From: Emcibacter sp.
GTDB taxonomy: Bacteria > Pseudomonadota > Alphaproteobacteria > Sphingomonadales > Emcibacteraceae
NCBI GenBank assembly: GCA_027019205.1
Contig: JALUWZ010000082.1
Span: forward strand, 1-12,378
DNA: 12,378 nucleotides
Reading direction: 5' to 3'
The position numbers and the translations under genes are program-made. This document shows positions 6,004-12,378 of the stretch, piece after piece. The notes under the pieces are model-generated. The model ran no database searches. It was not told where the DNA came from and saw only the letters and a program-made list of their open reading frames with translations. Numbering within the stretch: the first letter of the stretch is position 1; every line of letters begins with the position of its first letter.

Positions 6004-8493
6004 TTAGAAGGTAAATACCCCCCGCGCATACCATGAACCACCTTCGTAGTTGGCGGCACTCCGGCGAGGATATTGCAGACCAACACTCAGACGGTTGGCA
6101 TTGGGTGGGCCAATCTTGTTGACAAAGCTGTCAAATATATTTGATCCGCCGGCAACCAGTTTGAAGTTTTCCGTAAACTGATAGGCAACTTCCAGATCGA
6201 AATAAACGGTCGCCTTGATCTGGGCACTCGGATTAACCGCCGCCCCGATACGTCCACGTTCATCATAATGCTTGCCATAGAAATTGGCCCGCGCCATGAT
6301 GCTCCAGTTATCACCAACAAAGGTATTGGTTGTCAGGACAAAGCGTGTGCTGGGATAGTTGTTTTCAATATCCTCAATTGTTGCCGCACTAACCGGATTT
6401 TTCGGCCCCAAAGGTGTCACAACCGGGGTCTGCCCCGTCACCTTGAAGTCATTATAACTCAGGGCAAAGGAAACATCGGTGCTGGCATTTTCAGACCATT
6501 CCTGATGGGTGGTCAACACCACATCAACCCCCTGCGAACGGGTATCGAGCGCATTGGTATAGAATGAAATACTGGCTCCGGCAACCTGTTCCAGAACGCC
6601 GGTAACAGGATTGGGACGAAAAACAGGAATATTACCGGTACGATAGATGCGATGCTTCACATCAATGCGGTAATAATCCACCGTGAATGTCGTGTCTTCA
6701 CCAAGATTACTGGTGAATCCGGCACTGTAGTTTACAGCCGTCTCTTCTCTCAAAGGTGCCCCGCCGTTAGTTATAGCGTCAGGATCAGTGGATTTGATCA
6801 GGCCTTCTTCAACCTGAAGCCCGGTCGAGCCATCAAATGTGGTGATGGTTGTCTTGACATTCTGCTGTCCGGGGGTCGGCGCATGGAAGCCGGTGGATAT
6901 CGCCCCGCGCAGGGTCACTGCATCGGAAACCGTGTAACGTCCGGCCAGTTTGCCATTGATAGTACCGCCGAAGGTATTGAAATGCTCGAACCGTCCGGCA
7001 TATTGCAGCATGAATTTATCGGTAATGTCATGCTCGATATCCACATAGACCGCATAGTTGCTCTGGTTAAAAGAGCCGGCGTCCGCAGGACGGAACCCGT
7101 TCAACCCGTTGGAGCCGTCACCGGTATAGGAATTAGGCTCCCCGGCATGGACAACGTAAGTTTCCTGACGCCATACACCACCGAAAGCAAGGTTCAGGCT
7201 GTCATTAAGCGGAATAGAGAAATCAGCATCAAGATTAATTTCCTTCTGGTCATAACCACCGACCCTGAAATCCCTTTGCAGGGGCTGTCCACTGCCATTC
7301 AGGCCAAGGGAGGGGTTTGTGGTATTGTTGAGGAAATATTTCAGCTGGTTTTTACCATAGCCGACACTGAAGTCATAAGCCATGCCTTCACCAACATCAA
7401 ATTCACCCTTCACACCGCCAACGGCACTGAAATCTGTCTGATTACCGTCAAGAAACGGAGTATAACCAACCGGCAGACCGGTGAAGCCCGGCAACAGGGA
7501 CAGTTTCTGTATGGTGGAATGGTTCGGGTTACGATAGAAGAAACGGTACCTGCCGTCCGTTTTGGCATAGCTGCCAAAAAAGTACAGCTGGGAACTGTCA
7601 TTCAGGTCAACCCCCGCATTAAGGAATGTCCGCAGGCCACGGGTCTGTGGACGACCCCAGGTCTGGGCCAGAGGCGCATCACCGAACGGGCTGTCTGCTC
7701 CGACACCCTGAAGACCGGCATCAATCAATGCCTGGGCATCAGGCCGCTGAATACCCCGTGACAGGGCATCGTTATTGACATATTCCGCACTCAGATTGGC
7801 AAAGCCGTTGTCACCGAGGGCCATGCCGGCATTGGCGGCTATCTTGTAACTTACTTCGCCACGATAGAACTGGCCATACTGGGCCTGAACCTCGCCGCCT
7901 TCAGAGGCATCTTTCATTTCGAAGTTGATAACACCGGCGATGGCGTCAGACCCATACTGGGCCGCCGCACCGTCACGCAGCACTTCAACCCGTTTCAGGG
8001 CAATGCTCGGGATCATGCCGACATCCACACCCTGGGCGCCGTTACCGGCGGCGGGGGCAAAGAACTGCACCAGAGCCGACCGATGGCGACGCTTGCCATT
8101 CACCAGAATGAGTGTCTGGTCAGGGGCCATGCCGCGCAGGGAGGTTGGCCGGATAAAGGCACTGCCGTCACCGGTAGCAGGCGTTGCGGTATAAGACGGG
8201 ATAAGCGCCTTCAGGTTATCGGTAATATCAACAGTATTGCCGCCCTGACTGAACTGATTGCCATTTATAACGTCGACCGGCACAGGGGAATCGGTTGCGG
8301 AACGCGGTTTGGCACTTCTGGAACCGAGTGTTACCACTTCCTCCATCACCATATCGTCCTTGCTGTTGGCATCGGCGGCCATTGCCGTTATTGTTGAAGC
8401 CGCAACCAGAAAGGTGGAGCATAAGGCCGTAGTCGCCAGAGCTTTTCCCATGAATCTGATTGGAGGGCTTGAAAATGATTTACTTTGAAACAT
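6004..8493 (-). CDS. TonB-dependent outer-membrane receptor without signalling domain
   Basis: An 829-residue outer-membrane receptor. The signal peptide ends at about residue 39 (AMA/AD). A TonB-box-like 'EEVVTLGSR' lies at 51-59. The plug domain covers about 62-200, with 'LRGMAPDQTLILVNGKRRH' (119-137) and 'VLRDGAAAQYGSDAIAGVIN' (171-190). The rest is the 22-strand barrel, ending in the terminal aromatic 'RGVFTF' that the outer-membrane assembly machinery recognises. Such receptors import iron complexes, vitamins or sugars using TonB-ExbB-ExbD energy; the ligand is unknown here. There is no STN domain, so it should transport but not signal. It is paralogous to the receptor at 10452: plug motifs and the barrel segment 'TLRGAISTGFHAPTP' align clearly. 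The start is supported by GGGAG (plus 8500-8504), 6 nt before the ATG. It is divergent from the sigma-factor gene, whose product may control it. Confidence 0.95.
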   Translation of the reverse strand: MFQSKSFSSPPIRFMGKALATTALCSTFLVAASTITAMAADANSKDDMVMEEVVTLGSRSAKPRSATDSPVPVDVINGNQFSQGGNTVDITDNLKALIPSYTATPATGDGSAFIRPTSLRGMAPDQTLILVNGKRRHRSALVQFFAPAAGNGAQGVDVGMIPSIALKRVEVLRDGAAAQYGSDAIAGVINFEMKDASEGGEVQAQYGQFYRGEVSYKIAANAGMALGDNGFANLSAEYVNNDALSRGIQRPDAQALIDAGLQGVGADSPFGDAPLAQTWGRPQTRGLRTFLNAGVDLNDSSQLYFFGSYAKTDGRYRFFYRNPNHSTIQKLSLLPGFTGLPVGYTPFLDGNQTDFSAVGGVKGEFDVGEGMAYDFSVGYGKNQLKYFLNNTTNPSLGLNGSGQPLQRDFRVGGYDQKEINLDADFSIPLNDSLNLAFGGVWRQETYVVHAGEPNSYTGDGSNGLNGFRPADAGSFNQSNYAVYVDIEHDITDKFMLQYAGRFEHFNTFGGTINGKLAGRYTVSDAVTLRGAISTGFHAPTPGQQNVKTTITTFDGSTGLQVEEGLIKSTDPDAITNGGAPLREETAVNYSAGFTSNLGEDTTFTVDYYRIDVKHRIYRTGNIPVFRPNPVTGVLEQVAGASISFYTNALDTRSQGVDVVLTTHQEWSENASTDVSFALSYNDFKVTGQTPVVTPLGPKNPVSAATIEDIENNYPSTRFVLTTNTFVGDNWSIMARANFYGKHYDERGRIGAAVNPSAQIKATVYFDLEVAYQFTENFKLVAGGSNIFDSFVNKIGPPNANRLSVGLQYPRRSAANYEGGSWYARGVFTF

Positions 8494-8540
8494 TTATTTC
8501 TCCCAGTTAAAATCTTTATGAAAAATTGCAATACTCATTT

Positions 8541-8568
8541 AAAGTGACCTGTCACAACATGCTTTTCC
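8541..8568 (-). promoter_or_regulatory. Possible FecI-type ECF promoter for the receptor at 6004-8493
   Basis: On the minus strand GGAAAA (8568-8563) is followed after 16 bp by CACTTT (8546-8541). The E. coli fecA promoter recognised by FecI has GGAAAT and TCCTTT about 17 bp apart, so the match is 5 of 6 and 4 of 6. A start near 8534 would leave a leader of about 40 nt. The motif is short and the match loose; the attraction is its place next to a FecI-like gene. Confidence 0.25.
8544..8555. promoter_or_regulatory. Inverted repeat GTGAC-N2-GTCAC, candidate operator
   Basis: GTGACCTGTCAC is a dyad with perfect 5-bp arms and a CT centre. It sits 51 bp upstream of the receptor start codon and overlaps the spacer and -10 of the candidate ECF promoter, a location suited to repression. 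Its half-site resembles the ATGAC/GTCAT dyad at 543-558, although the spacing differs. Confidence 0.35.
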
Positions 8569-8609
8569 GACTGCCACTATCCGGTAAAGACGCCACAAAA
8601 GATGAATTG

Positions 8610-8638
8610 TGGAAAAAATAATTGAAAAATGTTATATT
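8610..8638 (+). promoter_or_regulatory. Candidate promoter for the sigma/FecR/receptor operon
   Basis: TGGAAA at 8610-8615 (4 of 6 to TTGACA) and TATATT at 8633-8638 (5 of 6 to TATAAT) are 17 bp apart. Transcription starting near 8645 would give a leader of about 100 nt before ATG 8746, containing the AGGATTA/TAATCCT inverted repeat. A/T-rich DNA yields such matches by chance, so confidence is modest. Confidence 0.35.
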
Positions 8639-8651
8639 GCTTCCAGATTGC

Positions 8652-8680
8652 AGGATTAACGTCGCAAAAAAAATAATCCT
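8652..8680 (+). repeat. Inverted repeat AGGATTA/TAATCCT in the sigma-gene leader
   Basis: Perfect 7-bp arms at 8652-8658 and 8674-8680 flank a 15-nt loop containing a run of eight A. It may be a DNA dyad with widely spaced half-sites or a leader hairpin in the RNA. On neither strand does it have the G/C-rich stem of an intrinsic terminator. Confidence 0.35.
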
Positions 8681-8745
8681 TAAATAAATTTTTCCACTTT
8701 TTCCCGCACCAGACGTCTTGATTCCCTGATGAGATACGTAAAAAT

Positions 8746-9351
8746 ATGAAGCAACGTTTGAAACTGGTAACTGTTGAGGGAAAAATATCCTCCCGAGACA
8801 TAAAGAATGATACCGCATCACAGCAGGGTGAAAACCGCCGTGATGTCGACCATGAATGTTATCATGATGAGATTACGGCGCTTTATCAGGAGTATAATGA
8901 ACCGCTTATACGATACCTGACAATAAGATTACGCAGCAGACAGGATGCAGTGGAAGTTGCCCATGAGGCTTATATCCGCCTGATCAAGCGGGAAAATCTG
9001 GCAGATATTGACTGTTTCCAGTCTTTTCTGTTTCGGACGGCGACGAATTTATCCATTGACCTGCAACGACAAAGGACACGACATGCCAGAAATTTTGCCA
9101 AAAGCAAAATCCTTATGACCGGCATTGATGAGATTACACCGGAACGGGCGCTTGACGGACGCCAGACCCTGAGTGAATTACGGCAGGTGATAAAAGACCT
9201 GCCGCCAAAATGCCGGGAAGCTTTTATGTTATATAAATTCAAAGACCTCAATCATAGTGAGATTGCCGAAAAAATGGGGCTTTCCATTAGCTCTATAAGA
9301 AAGTATATTGCCCGTGGTCTTGCGGTTTGCATTCGGGAAATGAACGGATAA
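8746..9351 (+). CDS. FecI-like ECF RNA polymerase sigma factor
   Basis: A 201-residue extracytoplasmic-function sigma factor. After an N-terminal extension of about 40 residues, region 2 covers about 41-112 ('ALYQEYNEPLIRYL', 'DAVEVAHEAYIRL', 'FLFRTATNLSIDLQRQR'). Region 4 covers about 138-196, with the -35-binding helix-turn-helix at about 168-190 ('LNHSEIAEKMGLSISSIRKY'). These segments and the neighbours place it with FecI-type sigma factors, which direct polymerase to receptor promoters when told by a FecR protein. ATG 8746 is the only reasonable start; its ribosome-binding site is weak (GAGA at 8731-8734, 11 nt away), suggesting low basal expression. It leads a three-gene operon: the FecR gene starts 29 nt after its stop, and the STN receptor follows. 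Codons are more A/T-rich than in the amidohydrolase gene. Confidence 0.93.
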   Translation: MKQRLKLVTVEGKISSRDIKNDTASQQGENRRDVDHECYHDEITALYQEYNEPLIRYLTIRLRSRQDAVEVAHEAYIRLIKRENLADIDCFQSFLFRTATNLSIDLQRQRTRHARNFAKSKILMTGIDEITPERALDGRQTLSELRQVIKDLPPKCREAFMLYKFKDLNHSEIAEKMGLSISSIRKYIARGLAVCIREMNG

Positions 9352-9380
9352 ACTGGTTAAAAAGATACAGATTTAGTGAA

Positions 9381-10376
9381 ATGAAAAACAATAACAAATA
9401 TAACAGTGACCCGGCGGCTGAAGCTGCAGAATGGTTCATAAGACTGCGGGATGATGATCTTGCGGAAAAAGATTACCATGACTGGCAGCTGTGGCTTGCC
9501 GACAGTCCGGCCAATAAACAGGCCTTTGCCGACGCGGAAAAATGCTGGCAGGACCTGGATAATATCACAGACCTGTCCCCGGAAGACGACGGGATAACAG
9601 CGGTTGACCCCACAGGTCGGCGCGGTCGTCTCCTCCCCGTTATTGCCGCGATTGCCGCGACGATATTGATTGCCCTGTCCATCGGCATATTCTATCAGAA
9701 TGACCGCCTCCCCGGACCCGGGGCCACCACCTACCAGACAGCAACAGCAGAACACAGAACCGTCAGGCTTGAAGATGGCTCGAAAATAGATCTGGGCGCC
9801 CGGTCTATTGTCAATGTCAATTACACCCGGGACGTGCGTCATCTTACCCTGGTACGGGGGGAGGCCATCTTCAGCGTTGCCAAAAACAAGCACCGCCCCT
9901 TTATCGTCCATGTCGGCAAGGGAACGGTAACGGCGGTCGGGACAAAATTTAACATCCATTCGGGCGACAGGGATGTTACCGTAACCGTGCTGGAAGGTAT
10001 TGTCGAGGTCAACCCCGACCTGAACAAACCCGCGACCGCCCCCCTGCCGAAGGTTTCTGCTGGCCGGGCGGTATCCTATGACAGCAACGGAGATATTTCA
10101 CCGGTCGTGAAAAGCAATGTCGCGGCGGCGACCTCCTGGGAAAAAGGTCTGCTGGTCCGGGTCGATACCCCGCTGGCCAGCGTCATAGCCGATGTTAACA
10201 GATATTCCACCCGCGAGATTATTATCGGCGACCCCGCCCTTGACAATATCCGCTTTACCGGCACCGTCCTGGGTGACGGGATAGACAACTGGTTGCGCGG
10301 GCTGTCCGTTGCCTATCCAATAAAAGTCCTCGACAGCGGACATGATGCTATATTATTATTAAGGAAGGAGAAATAA
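9381..10376 (+). CDS. FecR-like sigma factor regulator (membrane anti-sigma)
   Basis: A 331-residue inner-membrane signal transducer. The cytoplasmic N-terminus (about 12-60) is the FecR N-terminal domain with 'AAEWFIRLRDDDL' and the tryptophan-rich 'DWQLWLADSPANKQAF', which contacts the sigma factor. One membrane helix follows (about 84-105, 'LLPVIAAIAATILIALSIGI'). The periplasmic FecR domain covers about 117-212 ('HRTVRLEDGSKIDLGARS', 'LVRGEAIFSVAKNKHRPF', 'GTKFNI'). The C-terminal part (about 255-330) resembles the DUF4974/STN-like region that meets the receptor's signalling domain. The frame is open upstream from a TTG at 9327, but ATG 9381 gives the normal start 11 residues before the conserved domain. 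There is no clear ribosome-binding site, so translation may be coupled to the sigma gene 29 nt upstream. It may act as anti-sigma, co-activator or both. Confidence 0.93.
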   Translation: MKNNNKYNSDPAAEAAEWFIRLRDDDLAEKDYHDWQLWLADSPANKQAFADAEKCWQDLDNITDLSPEDDGITAVDPTGRRGRLLPVIAAIAATILIALSIGIFYQNDRLPGPGATTYQTATAEHRTVRLEDGSKIDLGARSIVNVNYTRDVRHLTLVRGEAIFSVAKNKHRPFIVHVGKGTVTAVGTKFNIHSGDRDVTVTVLEGIVEVNPDLNKPATAPLPKVSAGRAVSYDSNGDISPVVKSNVAAATSWEKGLLVRVDTPLASVIADVNRYSTREIIIGDPALDNIRFTGTVLGDGIDNWLRGLSVAYPIKVLDSGHDAILLLRKEK

Positions 10377-10451
10377 CTTCAAGGCGCATGACCGCCATCG
10401 CCTGAATAACCAGACGGTTCTGCAAGGCCGCTAATTTATTGTGAGGAATAT

Positions 10452-12378
10452 ATGCGTATCAGCTGCCCGTGTCTGCCAGCTGTCAGACAGTATATGGCTA
10501 TCTGGGCCATATGCGGTGCTGCGTTAACCTCGTTTCCTGTCTCTGCTTTTTCCTACAGCCCGGTCCCGGGCCGGACGGCATCAGTGACTTTTTCCATCAA
10601 GGGCCAATCATTGCGTTCGGCCCTGATTGAATTCTCAAAACAGTCCGGAATACAGCTTATTTTTGTGGCAAAAAAACAAAATTTACCGCAGGCGGCCCCG
10701 CTTGAAGGCACCTATAGCGTCAGACAGGCTCTGGATATTTTATTGCATAACAGCGGTTTTGAGTATGAATTCTCCGAAGAAAATACCGTAACAATCCGCC
10801 CTGAAAACACCAAAAACATCCCCCGCAACACCCCGGAAATACGTCCTTCACCAGAGCAGAAGGCCTCCCGGTCAGGGGGTGGCGAAATTGAGGAAATTGT
10901 CTCAATCGGCAGCCGTGGCAAAGGTCGGACAGCCCTTGAAACCCCGGTTCCGGTGGACAGCATCAGCGCACAGGACATAATGGCAACCGGAGAAAATGAG
11001 ACAGGCCGCATCCTGCAATCCCTCGCCCCGAGCTTTAATTTTTCAAGCTCCAGCATATCCGACGGCACCGATGCGATCAAACCGGCAACCCTGCGCGGAC
11101 TGGGACCGGATCAGACTCTGGTCCTTATTAATGGCAAACGCCGCCATAACAGCGCTCTGGTTCATGTCAATACCTCGGTCGGACGCGGTGCGACGGGTGT
11201 CGATATGAATGCCATTCCGCCGGGAGCGATCAAACGGATTGAAGTTCTGCGCGACGGGGCATCGGCTCAATATGGTTCGGACGCCATTGCCGGGGTGATA
11301 AATATTATCCTCAAGGACCAGAAAGAGGGCGGCGGCATTTCCAGCTCTTTCGGCCAGACCTATGCCGGTGACGGCGATACCTATATCGTGGACGCAAATT
11401 ATGGCTTTGAATTATTGTCCGGGGGCCACCTTACCCTGTCGGCGGAATACCGCAACAGGCAACATACCAACCGGGCAGGCCTGACCGGCTGTCTCCAGTT
11501 TGAAACAGCAGGTCAGGCCGCCTGTGCCTTTGGCAATGTGGCAATCAACCCCGGCGAGCAAAATTTTAACAGAAAAAATTTTCGCGTCGGCGATTCTGAT
11601 ACTGAACAAAAGGCAGCAACCATGAATATGTCCCTGCCCATATCGGACAATGCCGAATTTTACATGTTTGCCACCTATTCAAATCGTAATAACCACTCAG
11701 CCGGGTTTTATCGCCGGACAAACCAGTACCGCCGGACGGTAATAGAACTATACCCCAAAGGGTTTCTGCCAATGATCAATGCAGAAATTCTTGATTATTC
11801 CGTATTGGCCGGGTCAAAATGGACAACCGGCAACGGCTGGTCTCTTGATACCAGCATGACAGCCGGCGGCAACAGCTTTCAGTTTCTGATAAGCAATTCC
11901 CTTAATGCCTCCTTTGGTCCGGACAGCCCGACCTCTGCCGATGCCGGCACCCTGAAGATTCATCAGCTAATGGCCAATCTGGATATTTCAAAATCCTTTG
12001 AGCGGGCCAATATCGCCTTTGGTGCCGAATGGCGCCGGGAAAATTATCAGATCGTCGCCGGGGACCCGGTGTCCTATGCCGATGGTGGCCAGCTCAACCG
12101 CAATTGTCCGGGATGTGATGTCAATCCTGTTGCCTATCTGCCGGGCTTTCAGGTTTTTCGGGGATTTTCCCCGGATAATGCGGTTGATGAAAACCGCAAT
12201 AATCTGGCTTTCTATACTGATGTCGAGGTAAAAATTTCTCCTGACTTCCTTATAAATGTCGCGGCGCGCTATGAAAATTACAGTGATTTTGGCAACCGTA
12301 TCAACGCCAAATTCGCCGGACGGTATCAACTGAATACTGCCCTTGCCCTGCGCGGCTCGATCAGTTCCGGTTTCCGCG
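10452..12378 (+). CDS. TonB-dependent transducer with STN signalling domain, 3' end cut by window edge
   Basis: The frame is open for 642 codons from ATG 10452 (GAGGA at 10443-10447) to the right edge. A signal peptide (cut at about residue 32, VSA/FS) is followed by a periplasmic STN domain at about 44-118 ('VTFSIKGQSLRSALIEFSKQ', 'LEGTYSVRQALDILL'). A Pro/Arg-rich linker leads to a TonB-box-like 'EIEEIVSIGSR' (145-155), then the plug (about 158-292: 'LRGLGPDQTLVLINGKRRHN', 'VLRDGASAQYGSDAIAGVIN') and the start of the barrel. By analogy with FecA, STN receptors bind ligand outside and signal through STN to FecR. The fecR-like gene lies 75 nt upstream, in the same operon. Judged against the paralog at 6004-8493, roughly 250-300 C-terminal residues are missing. 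It carries four cysteines in the visible barrel (C347, C358, C552, C555), including a CPGC in a probable surface loop. Ligand unknown. Confidence 0.95.
   Translation, partial: MRISCPCLPAVRQYMAIWAICGAALTSFPVSAFSYSPVPGRTASVTFSIKGQSLRSALIEFSKQSGIQLIFVAKKQNLPQAAPLEGTYSVRQALDILLHNSGFEYEFSEENTVTIRPENTKNIPRNTPEIRPSPEQKASRSGGGEIEEIVSIGSRGKGRTALETPVPVDSISAQDIMATGENETGRILQSLAPSFNFSSSSISDGTDAIKPATLRGLGPDQTLVLINGKRRHNSALVHVNTSVGRGATGVDMNAIPPGAIKRIEVLRDGASAQYGSDAIAGVINIILKDQKEGGGISSSFGQTYAGDGDTYIVDANYGFELLSGGHLTLSAEYRNRQHTNRAGLTGCLQFETAGQAACAFGNVAINPGEQNFNRKNFRVGDSDTEQKAATMNMSLPISDNAEFYMFATYSNRNNHSAGFYRRTNQYRRTVIELYPKGFLPMINAEILDYSVLAGSKWTTGNGWSLDTSMTAGGNSFQFLISNSLNASFGPDSPTSADAGTLKIHQLMANLDISKSFERANIAFGAEWRRENYQIVAGDPVSYADGGQLNRNCPGCDVNPVAYLPGFQVFRGFSPDNAVDENRNNLAFYTDVEVKISPDFLINVAARYENYSDFGNRINAKFAGRYQLNTALALRGSISSGFR

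Larger units (their letters stand above)
8494..8745. other. Divergent regulatory region between receptor and sigma-factor genes
   Basis: About 250 bases, A/T-rich, with no credible gene. It contains the candidate receptor promoter with its dyad (8541-8568), a candidate sigma70-type promoter for the sigma-factor gene (8610-8638) and a 7-bp inverted repeat (8652-8680). I looked for a classical Fur box (GATAATGAT...ATTATC) and did not see one. Confidence 0.6.

Noticed and set aside
6652..7761. Long plus-strand open frame of 369 codons opposite the receptor gene
   Set aside because: It lies wholly antisense to a well-supported TonB receptor, shows no recognisable domain, and reads like a shadow of the receptor's codon pattern.
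9327..9380. TTG start at 9327 for the FecR-like gene, overlapping the sigma gene
   Set aside because: The added residues do not resemble FecR proteins and the conserved domain starts soon after ATG 9381.
9357..9959. Minus-strand open frame of 200 codons opposite the FecR-like gene
   Set aside because: It is antisense to a gene with clear FecR domains and has a Cys/Gly-rich product with no recognisable family.
1..12378. CRISPR arrays, tRNA or rRNA genes, insertion-sequence ends, toxin-antitoxin or defence genes
   Set aside because: No regularly spaced repeats, cloverleaf-like segments, transposase motifs or defence domains were seen on either strand.

Overview
The window looks like chromosomal DNA from a free-living, motile Gram-negative bacterium, most likely an alphaproteobacterium. 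The evidence is the two TonB-dependent outer-membrane receptors, the FecI/FecR-type surface-signalling genes, a YqgE/AlgH protein beside a stand-alone DsbD-alpha-like periplasmic protein, and a methyl-accepting chemotaxis protein with a charged linker and no C-terminal tether peptide. The taxon is an inference. Base composition is moderate by eye, with A/T-rich intergenic regions around 4232-4471 and 8494-8745. I see no tRNA, rRNA, CRISPR array, transposase or other mobile element.

Left part (1-4231). A truncated VOC-superfamily gene (minus) is divergent from a hydantoinase/dihydroorotase-family cyclic amidohydrolase (plus). Their shared upstream region has an extended -10 promoter and a perfect 6-bp-arm dyad. 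The amidohydrolase converges on, and overlaps by six bases at the stop codons, a 715-residue chemotaxis receptor with a nitrate/nitrite-sensing (NIT)-type periplasmic domain.

Middle part (4232-5961). After about 240 bases of A/T-rich non-coding DNA comes yqgE/algH (minus). It is divergent from a secreted DsbD-alpha-like protein (plus), and the two share a compact, possibly overlapping promoter region. The secreted gene ends against a terminator that serves the opposite-strand receptor gene. The terminator stem contains the plus-strand stop codon and its U-tract lies inside the coding sequence.

Right part (6004-12378). This is a cell-surface signalling cluster. A TonB-dependent receptor without a signalling domain (minus) is divergent from an ECF sigma factor, a FecR-like anti-sigma/sigma regulator and a second, paralogous TonB-dependent receptor (plus, cut by the right edge). 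The second receptor carries an N-terminal STN signalling domain. The likely logic is Fec-like: ligand binding by the STN receptor is passed to the FecR C-terminus in the periplasm, FecR releases or activates the sigma factor, and the sigma factor raises receptor transcription. The divergent receptor is a plausible second target, since its upstream region holds a weak match to a FecI-type promoter overlapping a GTGAC/GTCAC dyad. The ligand cannot be read from the sequence.

The families are all known. The parts that look least ordinary are the one-signalling-unit, two-paralogous-receptor layout, the CPGC insertion in the signalling receptor, the terminator embedded in a neighbouring gene, and the VOC protein with almost no histidine.
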